NCBI RefSeq assembly: GCF_031143425.1
Contig: NC_090444.1
Span: forward strand, 1,534,242,782-1,534,306,781
Source: Pleurodeles waltl
Taxonomy: Eukaryota > Chordata > Amphibia > Caudata > Salamandridae
DNA length: 64,000 bases
Direction: 5' to 3'
The notes under the pieces are model-generated. The model searched no databases and was not told the origin of the DNA. It saw nothing but the letters and a program-made list of their open reading frames with translations. The position numbers were made by a program, and so were the translations under genes. This document shows, piece after piece, positions 25,160 to 35,345 of the stretch. The first letter of the stretch is position 1, and every line of letters starts with the position of its first letter.

Positions 25160-26884
25160 TACTGGTGGTGGGCTTGGTCTTGGCTACAGTGTCACTGGGA
25201 GGTCTGGCTCTCCGGACACATTTGCGAGGGGGTTCCTGGGCTACAGAGGAAGGGCTGCTGGAGCCTGTGAGTTCTGTGGCAGGGCCACTATTTCACTAGC
25301 TTCTGCTGATGTTGAGGGCTGGGCTGTATCCTGGCTAGTGGAAGGGGCCTGCTGGTGGGTGGAGGACTCAGACATGATGTTGGGCATCTTCAGCAGCACC
25401 CCTGCAATGGAGGCCATGCTGGCATTCAGTTGTTTCCATTGCTCCGTGGCCTCCTGCTGGTGTGCCAGCTGCAGCCTCTGGTTATCCTGCAAAGTGGCCA
25501 GGATCTGGAGTGGTGGTATGCCCCCAGGACCTCCGAGATAGCCTCATGGGCAGCTGAGTCCCTCCTTGAAAATCCCCCTGGGCCACTGATACCCTCCCAG
25601 TGGCCGTAGCCCCCTGTGCCTGTGTCCCCAGCATAGGTCGCCCAGTCCCACTTGCCCTGGGACCTTCATCGTCCTGCCTGGTGGTGGGTGGTGACTTTAG
25701 TCCATGTACAAGTGGGCAGACAGTCAGTGGCCTGGAGACACTGGTGTGGGGGCGTTGGGCCACAGCTGATGGTGGTGTCTGTGTGGTGGGGGTGTCAGTG
25801 GTGTCCTGGGTGGGGCTTCTGGAGGGTGACTGTCTAGTGATGTGTGATTGGCCAGCATGGTCATCTGGGTCCAGGCATCCAGAGGGACTGTCGTTACCGG
25901 GGCCTTCTTCTGCTGGTGTACTGGCACTTCTTGGCCCCTCCAGCCGGGTGGCATGGGCAGTGATACCTGTGTGGTAGTAAAAATATTGTTTTGTGACTCC
26001 TGCAAATTTACGAGCATTGTGGCTAGTGGATGATAATGTTGTAGTAGTGCTAGAGGGGCTATAGCATTGACAGTACTGTCCCTTTGTATCATAGATGAGG
26101 TATATGTGTTTATGTAATAGTTGTTGCCATTAGCATGTTAATCTCCTGTCTTCTGCACCCTATCCTGGCATTGCCATAGCCCTTCCAGCACTTGCCACCT
26201 GTTTGGTGTGCTTAAATCCCCAATAATCTGCATGCAGCGGCCCTTAGGGATGGGTGTCATGCATTGTTAGTTGAGGGATTGGTGGTGCATTGTGGATAAT
26301 GTAGTGTAGCCTACATTCCATGCCAGGGATTGTCAATGTGCATATAGAGATGGTTTGGGGGTTAGTTGGGAGGTGTGGGAATGCAGGGGATGTGGGTATG
26401 GATGCATGCAGGATGTGTATAGGATAGGGTGTTTAGTGGTAGTGACCGGGCTAGGGTGAGACATGCATTACAGACATAGCAAATGGTAAGGGAGTTTATA
26501 TGACTTACCAGAGTCCAGTCCTCAAGTAAGTACAGTGAGGCCCTCCGGGTGCAAGATAGCCAAGCACTTCTCCTCCCAGTCGCTGTATTTGGGTGGAAAG
26601 GGGGGACCACCACCAGTCTTCTGCACTGCAAGTTGGCGTTGTGATGCCATGGAATGTACCATCCCCCACAGTTCGTTCCACCTCTTCCTTATGTCATCCC
26701 TTGTGTGTGGATCTTTTCCTACTGTGTTGACCTTATTGACGATCCTCTGCAATAGATCCATTTTCCGGGCAATGGATATCTGCTGTACCTGTGCTCCAAA
26801 CAACTGTAGCTGGACCCTCACTATTCCATCCACCATGGTCCACAGCTCCCTGTCAGTGAAGCAGGGGTGTTTAGGGGGTGCCAT
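25160..26884 (-). pseudogene. Harbinger Myb/SANT-like DNA-binding protein, copy 2 (different family, mostly intact first exon)
   Basis: Exon 1 (26884-26509) starts MAPPKHPCFTDRELWTMVDG. It runs through a Myb/SANT-like three-helix region including TREDIRKRW-type residues (here TRDDIRKRWNELWGMVHSMA) and a proline-rich linker, and ends at a GTAAGT donor at 26508. A downstream exon probably begins near 25968 after a CACACAG acceptor. Its product is proline/threonine-rich and then helical (MQDNQRLQLAHQQEATEQWK, 25492-25433), ending with a serine/glutamine-rich tail and a possible GTAAGT donor near 25160. Frame changes around 25740 and 25490 break the second exon. The sequence is clearly different from copy 1, so the two are not simple duplicates. 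It is tail-to-tail with the transposase. Role in the family: transposon-end DNA binding and transposase recruitment; here probably non-functional. Confidence 0.75.
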
Positions 26885-27410
26885 GGTGTGTGATGTGAGT
26901 GGTGCGGTGAAGGGGAGTTAGTGGAGGTTGTGCAGTGTGTGTGCAAGTGTGGTTTCGGATTTTGGGTGTTTGGTTGTTGTGTACAGCATGTTGATTTGTG
27001 TGTGAGACTTGTGTGATACGTGTGTGGTGTGCACTTGTGTGTGATGGGTTTATGGTCTGTGGGGATAGTAAGTGTCCGGTAGTTGGCTGGCATCAAATTG
27101 GCATCGCCAAGAATGGTGGGATGTGTGTTTTATGGTGGTGTTTTAGGTGTGTCGAGTGTGTGTATGTGTCTCAGGTGTGAGGGTTTCGGAATGTCCTATG
27201 TGTGCAGTTGTTGTTGGTGGGTGAAATTATCGACCGTGGCGGTCCATACCACCAATGGAAAACTGCTGTCGAATGACCGCGGTGGGTCAAATTTGGTGGG
27301 CGGTCTGTTGTTGGCGTGGCAGTGGCAGGTTGCTGACCTCTGGCTTTCTGCCATCATTGGCCCTGGTGGTTTCAATAAATTGGCTGTTTATCACAACCTG
27401 GTACATGAAA

Positions 27411-27871
27411 ATCTATGAGGCAATCCTCTACAGAAACCAGACAGGTAAAGCAGAGTTCTTAGCATATTCATGGAAAAAGAGTTCTAATTTGAGTGGGTAA
27501 AGATTATTACAAGATGGCATATATATTGTGTTAACATCTGCCAGTCTAGCATTGGAAAGAGTAGTACTCCTTAGGCAAGTATTATTGGCATAGATGGAAT
27601 TACCATTACAGATATGGAAATAGGAGAAAAAAAGATTTAAAGGTCTGAGTCTGGAATTGACTGATGTACAAATAGAAGTGAGATGAGCAGACATAGGGGG
27701 ATTTTAACATTCAAATGTTGGTGCCTATGCAAAAATTCGAGTACTAGGAAGGTGATGCAGTGAGTGATATAGTATGGACGTAAATGTCCATTTAATTTGA
27801 ATTTGGAGAGATCACGTTTATGGATGCTCATGTTTTCCAAGCAGCACCTGGACGTGGTTAAGTCGTCATAC
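27411..27871. other. No recognisable gene
   Basis: AT-rich stretch between the Harbinger region and the palindromic MITE. Minus-strand open frames of 67-88 codons have no motif I recognise. Confidence 0.4.
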
Positions 27872-27874
27872 TAT

Positions 27875-28054
27875 GGGGGTTATTACAACTTTGGAGGAGG
27901 TGTTAATCCGTCCCAAAAGTGACGGTAAAGTGACGGATATACCACCAGCCGTATTACGAGTCCATTATATCCTATGGAACTCGTAATACGGCTGGTGGCA
28001 TATCCGTCACTTTTGGGATGGATTAACACCTCCTCCAAAGTTGTAATAACCCCC
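27875..28054. mobile_element. Palindromic MITE, 180 bp
   Basis: The two halves are nearly perfect inverted complements. It starts GGGGGTTATTACAACTTTGG and ends with its reverse complement, with arms of roughly 80-90 bp meeting near 27965. The arms differ by an 11-base partial duplication (GTAAAGTGACG) in the left arm and a few substitutions. The flanking TAT on both sides (27872-27874 and 28055-28057) fits a 3-bp target duplication as made by Harbinger-type transposases. The CGTATTACGAG motif also appears in the MITE at 59200-60324. It has no coding capacity and as single strand or RNA would form a long hairpin. Confidence 0.9.
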
Positions 28055-28057
28055 TAT

Positions 28058-28921
28058 GTGGTTCAGATATCCTGTCTAGTTTTTGCAGGCCTAGAAACTC
28101 CACTCATCACTAGGCAACTGTCCTAGTCAAGGCCTTATGAGGTCATGCCATCCTCTGGCTGGCTTCCGCAGATGCCAGCAAATAGACATTCTGCCTTCTC
28201 TCGGAAGCACTGTATTTTGAACTCCATGCCAAAAACTTAAAACTCTGTACTTCTTTTGTTGGTAGATACAATGGAACAAAGGGCATGTTTCCTGTGCTAT
28301 CTGCCTGTAACACTGTCATTGTGTTCTACAGCAAAACGTTTGTGTAACGGTATAATTTGTCATGGCTAACCCTGCACTTCTCTCCTTTCAGCAAATTTGT
28401 TTAGTGGCAAGGAAGTATTTGTTAACCCCAGGGGTGGGGCAATTCTGCCAGTAAAAAGGAATGTAACATCTCAAATAAGATGTCATGTGTGATTCTATAA
28501 CATTTTCTTAAACTTTAAATCATAGGGAAGTCTTTTTCAAAAGGTTTTTTTTCTAGAATTAAAAGAAATATGAAACAAATCTGCCTTTTTTGTCATGTGC
28601 TAAATAATGTGAAGGCACATCTTTAAAACATCAGTTGCCTATCATGAGACAATATTAATATGTTTAATTTTACTAAAGTAATTTAAATAGACGGGTAGCC
28701 GTGACCATATTTTACACAAAATTATACGTAGACAAAGCCACATGTAAAAGCCATTGTTAGACACTATGAAAATGTATTGCAGTAAATCTGTCACGCCTTT
28801 CTGTTCAATAATAAGATGTGCATATAACACAGAGCGTTTTTTTCTGCTTACTTCTATGGCAAACATTTCCCTAATGCTAATAAGTAATTATGATACAGTT
28901 TCTAATGCACGTTAGTCACAC
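28058..28921. other. No recognisable gene
   Basis: AT-rich sequence with no coding motif, terminal repeats or RNA gene that I can support. Confidence 0.4.
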
Positions 28922-28924
28922 CTA

Positions 28925-29074
28925 TGCCCTCATTGAGGTTTGCCCAAATGTTTTGTGCTACTGTACACATCGTAGTTTAGCGTTTTTAGACCACCATACA
29001 CATAGTGGTACAAACTGACATTCATCAGGTGCAATTATTATTTCACGTAACATCAGTTCGCTCGTAATGAGGGC
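28925..29074. mobile_element. Small Harbinger-like MITE, 150 bp
   Basis: The left end reads TGCCCTCATTGAG and the right end CTCGTAATGAGGGC, giving a short terminal inverted repeat with core GCCCTCATT. CTA lies on both sides (28922-28924 and 29075-29077), consistent with a 3-bp target duplication. The termini resemble those of the element at 59200-60324 (GACCCTC...GAGGGCC). The 3-bp duplication is weak evidence on its own. Confidence 0.55.
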
Positions 29075-29485
29075 CTAAGTGTGCATGCTAATGTCGTGTT
29101 TTCTCGACATTGTAATTACCCCAAGTCACTCCTGTGAAACAAACTCCAAGTTGCATCTATTACATGAATGTTGTGTACATGGAATGCTGTTAATTTTATA
29201 ACCATGACGCATTGACATTACCACCAGTCATATTAATGGAAATCCCATATTTAAATGAACTTCACACTTTTCCAGCACATTGGAAGCAATTACATGGAAC
29301 CATTACACATATGATGTATGGTGTCTATTTGCCTCACATTGTTTCCAACCTAATAAATTCTAGTAAGATAGATGTATTGTTTATCTCATATTCAGTACCA
29401 TTAGTTTCTGAAAGACTAATTGGCCAGTAATAAATAAGGGTTGCAACGGGACTTCACACTTTTTCCTGATCTCCCACTTTTTGGG

Positions 29486-29868
29486 ATCATTATCATCATC
29501 CTCACAGTATTTATAAAGCGAATGGCTGCCGGAAGGCGTCCCAGCAGTAGTACAGTTTAATTACAAGTCAGAAAAGCCAGCGAAGAAAACCACCTTTAAA
29601 TAAACATCTAAGACATTTGAGTGAACAACCATGTTTTCGCTTGCTTACGGAACTGACGTTCGGTATCTAAGACCCATAGCGGGAAGGGGCAGAAAGTTCC
29701 AAAGTTTAGCAGCATTCAATTAAAAAAGAACAACCTCCATTCTAGGCTCTTTTAATGCTGAGAACAACAGCTAGAGAGGCATTCGCAGAGCGAGGAGACC
29801 TAATCGGCACATAAGGGATACAAAGTATTGGCCCGGTGTTTGTCAGAGCTCTGTGGGCAATACAGAGA
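29486..29868 (-). mobile_element. 3' end of the LINE interrupted by LTR element 1
   Basis: This is the 3' part of the LINE whose RT lies at 38039-40640; the 8.2-kb LTR element inserted within it. The 3' terminus is marked by a short ATC-rich microsatellite (29486-29500), as in Rex1/CR1-type LINEs. The last five bases, AGAGA (29864-29868), are duplicated at 38034-38038. Reading across the insertion puts this segment directly after the RT C-terminal region. Confidence 0.7.
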
Positions 29869-32554
29869 TGTAGGAAGTTGGCTCTGTATGTGCTATTTCA
29901 AAGTAAGGAATAGCATGCACAGAGTCCAAGGGTTCCCCTTAGAGGTAAAATAGTGGTAAAAAGAGATAATACTAATGCTCTATTTTGTGGTAGTGTGGTC
30001 GAGCAGTAGGCTTATCCAAGGAGTAGTGTTAAGCATTTGTTGTACATACACATAGACAATAAATGAGGTACACACACTCAGAGACAAATCCAGCCAATAG
30101 GTTTTTATATAGAAAAATATCTTTTCTTAGTTTATTTTAAGAACCACAGGTTCAAGTTCTACATGTAATATCTCATTCGAAAGGTATTGCAGGTAAGTAC
30201 TTTAGGAACTTCAAATCATCAAAATTGCATGTATACTTTTCAAGTTATTCACAAATAGCTGTTTTAAAAGTGGACACAGTGCAATTTTCACAGTTCCTAG
30301 GGGAGGTAAGTATTTGTTAGGTTAACCAGGTAAGTAAGACACTTACAGGGCTTAGTTCTTGGTCCAAGGTAGCCCACCGTTGGGGGTTCAGAGCAACCCC
30401 AAAGTCACCACACCAGCAGCTCAGGGCCGGTCAGGTGCAGAGTTCAAAGTGGTGCCCAAAACACATAGGCTAGAATGGAGAGAAGGGGGTGCCCCGGTTC
30501 CGGTCTGCTTGCAGGTAAGTACCCGCGTCTTCGGAGGGCAGACCAGGGGGGTTTTGTAGGGCACCGGGGGGGGACACAAGCCCACACAGAAATTTCACCC
30601 TCAGCAGCGCGGGGGCGGCCGGGTGCAGTGTAGAAACAAGCGTCGGGTTTGCAATGTTAGTCTATGAGAGATCAACGGATCTCTTCAGCGCTGCAGGCAG
30701 GCAAGGGGGGGCTTCCTCGGGGAAACCTCCACTTGGGCAAGGGAGAGGGACTCCTGGGGGTCACTTCTCCAGTGAAAGTCCGGTCCTTCAGGTCCTGGGG
30801 GCTGCGGGTGCAGGGTCTTTTCCAGGCGTCGGGACTTAGGTTTCAGAGAGTCGCGGTCAGGGGAAGCCTCGGGATTCCCTCTGCAGGCGGCGCTGTGGGG
30901 GCTCAGGGGGGACAGGTTTTGGTACTCACAGTATCAGAGTAGTCCTGGGGTCCCTCCTGAGGTGTCGGATCTCCACCAGCCGAGTCGGGGTCGCCGGGTG
31001 CAGTGTTGCAAGTCTCACGCTTCTTGCGGGGAGCTTGCAGGGTTCTTTAAAGCTGCTGGAAACAAAGTTGCAGCTTTTCTTGGAGCAGGTCCGCTGTCCT
31101 CGGGAGTTTCTTGTCTTTTCGAAGCAGGGGCAGTCCTCAGAGGATGTCGAGGTCGCTGGTCCCGTTGGAAGGCGTCGCTGGAGCAGGATCTTTGGAAGGC
31201 AGGAGACAGGCCGGTGAGTTTCTGGAGCCAAGGCAGTTGTCGTCTTCTGGTCTTCCTCTGCAGGGGTTTTCAGCTAGGCAGTCCTTCTTCTTGTAGTTGC
31301 AGGAATCTAATTTTCTAGGGTTCAGGGTAGCCCTTAAATACTAAATTTAAGGGCGTGTTTAGGTCTGGGGGGTTAGTAGCCAATGGCTACTAGCCCTGAG
31401 GGTGGGTACACCCTCTTTGTGCCTCCTCCCAAGGGGAGGGGGTCACAGTCCTAACCCTATTGGGGGAATCCTCCATCTGCAAGATGGAGGATTTCTAAAA
31501 GTTGGAGTCACTTCAGCTCAGGACACCTTAGGGGCTGTCCTGACTGGCCAGTGACTCCTCCTTGTTGCTTTCTTTGTTCCCTCCAGCCTTGCCGCCAAAA
31601 GTGGGGGCCGTGGCCGGAGGGGGCGGGCAACTCCACTAAGCTGCAGTGCCCTGCTGGGCTGTGACAAAGGGGTGAGCCTTTGAGGCTCACCGCCAGGTGT
31701 TACAGCTCCTGCCTGGTGGAGGTGTTAGCATCTCCACCCAGTGCAGGCTTTGTTACTGGCCTCAGAGTGACAAAGGCACTCTCCCCATGGGGCCAGCAAC
31801 ATGTCTCTGGTGTGGCAGGCTGCTGGAACTAGTCAGCCTACACAGACAGTCGGTTAAGTTTCAGGGGGCACCTCTAAGGTGCCCTCTGGGGTGTGTTTTG
31901 CAATAAAATGTACACTGGCATCAGTGTGCATTTATTGTGCTGAGAAGTTTGATACCAAACTTCCCAGTTTTCAGTGTAGCCATTATGGTGCTGTGGAGTT
32001 CGTGTAAAACAGACTCCCAGACCATATACTCTTATGGCTATCCTGCACTTACAATGTCTAAGGTTTTGTTTAGACACTGTAGGGGCACAGTGCTCATGCA
32101 CTGGTACCCTCACCTATGGTATAGTGCACCCTGCCTTAGGGCTGTAAGGCCTGCTAGAGGGGTGTCTTACCTATACTGCATAGGCAGTGAGAGGCTGGCA
32201 TGGCACCCTGAGGGGAGTGCCATGTCGACTTACTCATTTTGTTCTCACTAGCACACACAGGCTTGTAAGCAGTGTGTCTGTGCTGAGTGAGGGGTCTCTA
32301 GGGTGGCATAAGACATGCTGCAGCCCTTAGAGACCTTCCTTGGCATCAGGGCCCTTGGTACTAGAAGTACCAGTTACAAGGGACTTATCTGAATGCCAGG
32401 GTGTGCCAATTGTGGATACAATGGTACATTTTAGGTGAAGGAACAGTGGTGCTGGGGCCTGGTTAGCAGGGTCCCAGCACTCTTCTCAGTCAAGTCAGCA
32501 TCAGTATCAGGCAAAAAGTGGGGGGTAACTGCAACAGGGAGCCATTTCTTTACA
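29869..32554 (-). repeat. LTR element 1, left LTR (3' LTR)
   Basis: TGTAGGAAG to TTTCTTTACA, 2686 bp. Differences from the right copy seen by eye: a 2-base gap near 30278, substitutions near 30382, 30642, 31600, 31716 and 32447, and GG versus AC in the G-run near 30567. Read on the minus strand, AATAAA in the AT-rich segment near 30130-30145 could be the polyadenylation signal. The short open frames inside occur identically in both LTRs and are not genes. Confidence 0.95.
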
Positions 32555-32576
32555 CAAGCCCCCCCCAGCCCACAGG
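32555..32576 (-). promoter_or_regulatory. Polypurine tract of LTR element 1
   Basis: Directly inside the left LTR the minus strand reads GGGCTGGGGGGGGCTTG. This is the position and composition expected for the plus-strand-DNA primer next to the 3' LTR. It confirms the right-to-left orientation given by the ORF. Confidence 0.65.
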
Positions 32577-32672
32577 CCAGGAGACTCAGCCCAAGCTGGG
32601 AGAGTCTTCCTAGTCTGTCAGGCGAGGAAGAGTAGGAGAAATAGGCTGGTTAGTTGCAGGGCCTACTCTGCC

Positions 32673-35081
32673 TTACATCCTTCTGTTCAGGTCATTCCCT
32701 TTGGGGAACTGACCTACTTCCACAGTGATAGGACCTAGTCTGAATTGCCTCTTGTCTGCCTCTTCAATGTCTCCACCCATTCTTTCTATTTTGGTCTTAG
32801 AGGTATCCACCTCTGCTAACCTTATCTTGGCCAGGGTTACCCCTAGCTTACCCAGAGAGGTTACCCAGAGCTGGAGTAACCCCACCATGACTAATAGGGT
32901 CAGGGGGCCTAACTTGCTATTTGGCATGGGGTCAGACCACCATGCTAAGGATAGTGCAGCCATAAAGGCTAACACCCAGCAGAGGCCACTGACAGCTGTC
33001 AGTGCCCAGAACCACACCTTTAGCTCTTCACCTAAAAGGGAAGGGGCTAAGTTACAGGCCTCTTTGGGTTCAGGTTGCCTGTCTGCTGTATTAGAGTGGG
33101 GGGTTACCACATCTTGTAGTAAACACCCTTCTTCCACTCTTTCTTCTGTTAGCTGAGGAGCCACCCACTCAGGTTTAACAGTTGCCTGACTAGCCAGGAC
33201 TTCTTGTGGGTCAGGTTGGACTTTATCAGGGCCATTTTTGGAGTTCTCCCCTACTGGAGCAGAATCTCCTTGGCTTGCTGTAACCTTGGCTAAAGGTTGT
33301 CCACCCTTCCTACTCTGTTTTCTTTTCTTCTTCTTCTGGGGCCTGCTTGCATTTACTGCAGAGGCAGGACTTCCAGAATCCTTGGGAGAGGACTGGCACT
33401 GGACCAGTTCCCCTCTTGGGCTCTGACTAACCTCTGGGTAGTCATTTCCAAGGAGACAATCAAGGGGGAGGTCTGTACTGACTACTACCCTTCTCCAGCT
33501 AAGAGTGCCACCCACTTCTATGGGCACTAAAGCCACAGGCCTCTTAGTGACCCTGTCTAGGCTAACTCTTACCCTGGCAGTCTCACCTGGGATGTACTGG
33601 TTTGAGAGCACCAGCCTGTCATGCACAATAGTGTGACTGGCACAAGTGTCTCTCAGGGCAGTGGTTGGGATTCCATTCACCAGTAGGTGGTGGAAGTGTC
33701 TACTTCCCTCTGGAATCTCCAACTCACCTGTTGGGCCCTGTTTCCAGTTGAAGGCTATGAAGACCTCCTCATCTGAGGAGTCATCTCCCATGGCTACACT
33801 GGTTACCCCTGGAATTTTGTTCTGGGGTTTGTTTTTGGGACAAGAAGTGTCCTTGGTGTGGTGCCCAGACTGTTTACAGTTGTGGCACCATGCCTTAGTG
33901 GCATCCCAGTTCTTACCCTGGTACCCACCTTTGTTTTGGGTTGTGTCTTGGGGCCCACCCACCTGTTCTGGTTTTTGGGGGCCTACAGAGGACTCTTTTT
34001 CTTTGTTTCTAGTGTCACCCACTTTCTCCTGGGGAGTTTTTGTAACCCCTTTCTTTTGGTCACCCCCAGTGGAAGTTTTGGTTACCCTAGTCTTGACCCA
34101 GTGGTCTGCCTTCTTTCCCAATTCTTGGGGAGAAATTGGACCTAGGTCTACCAGATACTGATGCAACTTTTCATTGAAGCAGTTACTTAGAATGTGTTCT
34201 TTCATAAACAAATTATAAAGCCCAACATAGTCACACACTTCATTTCCAGTTAACCAACCATCTAGTGTTTTTACTGAGTAGTCTACAAAATCAACCCAGG
34301 TCTGGCTCGAGGATTTTTGAGCCCCCCTGAATCTAATTCTATACTCCTCAGTGGAGAATCCAAAGCCCTCAATCAGGGTACCCTTCATGAGGTCATAAGA
34401 TTCTGCATCTTTTCCAGAGAGTGTGAGGAGTCTATCCCTACACTTTCCAGTGAACATTTCCCAAAGGAGAGCACCCCAGTGAGATCTGTTTACTTTTCTG
34501 GTTACACAAGCCCTCTCAAAAGCTGTGAACCATTTGGTGATGTCATCACCATCTTCATATTTTGTTACAATCCCTTTGGGGATTTTTAGGATGTCAGGAG
34601 AATCTCTGACCCTATTTAAGTTGCTGCCACCATCGATGGGACCTAGGCCCATCTCTTTTCTTTCCCTTTCTATGGCTAGGAGCTGCTTTTCCAAAGCCAA
34701 TCTTTTGACCATCCTGGCTAACAGGGGGTCATCTTCACTGGAGTTATCCTCAGTGATTTCAGAGGTGTTGGTCTCTCCTGTGAGGGAACCAGCATCTCTG
34801 ACTATTATTTTTGGTGTCAGGGTTTGAGGGACCCTGTTCTCCTTAGATAGGACTGGTAGGGGGGAATTGTCCTCCAAGTCACTATCCTCTTCCTCTGAGT
34901 TGCCACCCTCAGAGGGGTTGGCCTTTTCAAACTCTGCCAAAAGCTCCTGGAGCTGTATTTTGGTAGGTTTGGGGCCCATTGTTATTTTCTTTATTTTACA
35001 GAGTGACCTTAGCTCCCTCATCTTAAGATGGAGGTAAGGTGTGGTGTCGAGTTCCACCACAGTCACATCTGTGCTAGACAT
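32673..35081 (-). CDS. gag: Gag-protease-like polyprotein with C-terminal membrane segments (802 aa), LTR element 1
   Basis: Intact ORF filling most of the interior. Order of parts: SAP-like helices at about 15-52 (LKMRELRSLCKIKKIT, then KIQLQELLAEF); an acidic linker (60-72); a helical, probably coiled-coil stretch (120-146); and a capsid-like region (about 165-335). The last resembles the SCAN fold, which is known to derive from Gmr1-like gypsy capsids (EYRIRFRGAQKS, then WVDFVDYSVKTLDGWL). Then comes a zinc knuckle C399-C402-H407-C414 (CX2CX4HX6C, two residues longer than the usual CX2CX4HX4C). A retropepsin-like domain spans about 465-550, with ALRDTCASHTIV where DTG is usual and LLGND at 543-547. 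A lysine/arginine cluster (583-592) could be a nuclear signal. Two hydrophobic segments (about 688-715 and 725-752) look membrane-spanning. Nothing resembling RT, RNase H or integrase follows. Likely role: particle assembly and RNA packaging; the function of the membrane-like tail is unknown. The ATG at 35081 is the first in frame and lies 264 bases from the 5' LTR. Confidence 0.9.
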   Translation of the reverse strand: MSSTDVTVVELDTTPYLHLKMRELRSLCKIKKITMGPKPTKIQLQELLAEFEKANPSEGGNSEEEDSDLEDNSPLPVLSKENRVPQTLTPKIIVRDAGSLTGETNTSEITEDNSSEDDPLLARMVKRLALEKQLLAIERERKEMGLGPIDGGSNLNRVRDSPDILKIPKGIVTKYEDGDDITKWFTAFERACVTRKVNRSHWGALLWEMFTGKCRDRLLTLSGKDAESYDLMKGTLIEGFGFSTEEYRIRFRGAQKSSSQTWVDFVDYSVKTLDGWLTGNEVCDYVGLYNLFMKEHILSNCFNEKLHQYLVDLGPISPQELGKKADHWVKTRVTKTSTGGDQKKGVTKTPQEKVGDTRNKEKESSVGPQKPEQVGGPQDTTQNKGGYQGKNWDATKAWCHNCKQSGHHTKDTSCPKNKPQNKIPGVTSVAMGDDSSDEEVFIAFNWKQGPTGELEIPEGSRHFHHLLVNGIPTTALRDTCASHTIVHDRLVLSNQYIPGETARVRVSLDRVTKRPVALVPIEVGGTLSWRRVVVSTDLPLDCLLGNDYPEVSQSPRGELVQCQSSPKDSGSPASAVNASRPQKKKKRKQSRKGGQPLAKVTASQGDSAPVGENSKNGPDKVQPDPQEVLASQATVKPEWVAPQLTEERVEEGCLLQDVVTPHSNTADRQPEPKEACNLAPSLLGEELKVWFWALTAVSGLCWVLAFMAALSLAWWSDPMPNSKLGPLTLLVMVGLLQLWVTSLGKLGVTLAKIRLAEVDTSKTKIERMGGDIEEADKRQFRLGPITVEVGQFPKGNDLNRRM

Positions 35082-35319
35082 TTTGCTTCTAAAAGTTGGA
35101 ATACTTTTTAAGAATCTACAACTGGTTCTAGAATCTAATTCAAACTTTTACAAACTTTTAAACTCTAAAAGAAATGCTAAACAGGGACTTAACACACAAG
35201 GCCCTAGCAGGACTTTTAAGAATTTAGAAAAATTTCAAATTGCAAAAATGAATTTCTAATGACAATTTTGGAATTTGTCGTGTGATCAGGTATTGGCTGA
35301 GTAGTCCAGCAAATGCAAA

Positions 35320-35345
35320 GTCTTGTATCCCACCGCTGCCACCAA
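35320..35345 (-). promoter_or_regulatory. Primer-binding-site region of LTR element 1
   Basis: Immediately inside the right LTR the minus strand reads TTGGTGGCAGCGGTGGGATA. A TGG one base from the LTR is the normal start of a tRNA primer site. I cannot name the tRNA. LTR element 2 has a closely similar sequence at the same place. Confidence 0.6.

Larger units (their letters stand above)
16250..27410. mobile_element. Harbinger (PIF/Harbinger) transposon region, broken and interrupted
   Basis: The region contains a HARBI1-type transposase (plus strand) and two Myb/SANT-like genes (minus strand), the two protein types that Harbinger elements use. A 3.1-kb solo LTR is inserted between the transposase and the right-hand Myb-like gene. 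Sequence around 27240-27370 is rich in GCGGT/ACCGC motifs resembling the subterminal sequence of the Harbinger-like MITE at 59200-60324, so the right end is probably near 27.4 kb. I could not find the terminal inverted repeats, so both borders are approximate. The region could be one element with two Myb-like genes or two adjacent or nested elements. CA-rich (about 16310-16425) and TG-rich (about 17100-17650) simple sequence occurs in the left part. Confidence 0.75.

Noticed and set aside
26522..26884. First exon of the right-hand Myb-like gene as a host gene
   Set aside because: It is intact and SANT-like, but it lies beside a Harbinger transposase, has a decayed downstream exon and matches the accessory-protein style of that superfamily.
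30359..32251. Pairs of identical small ORFs repeated at 35838-37730
   Set aside because: They are inside the LTRs of element 1 and are duplicated only because the LTR is.
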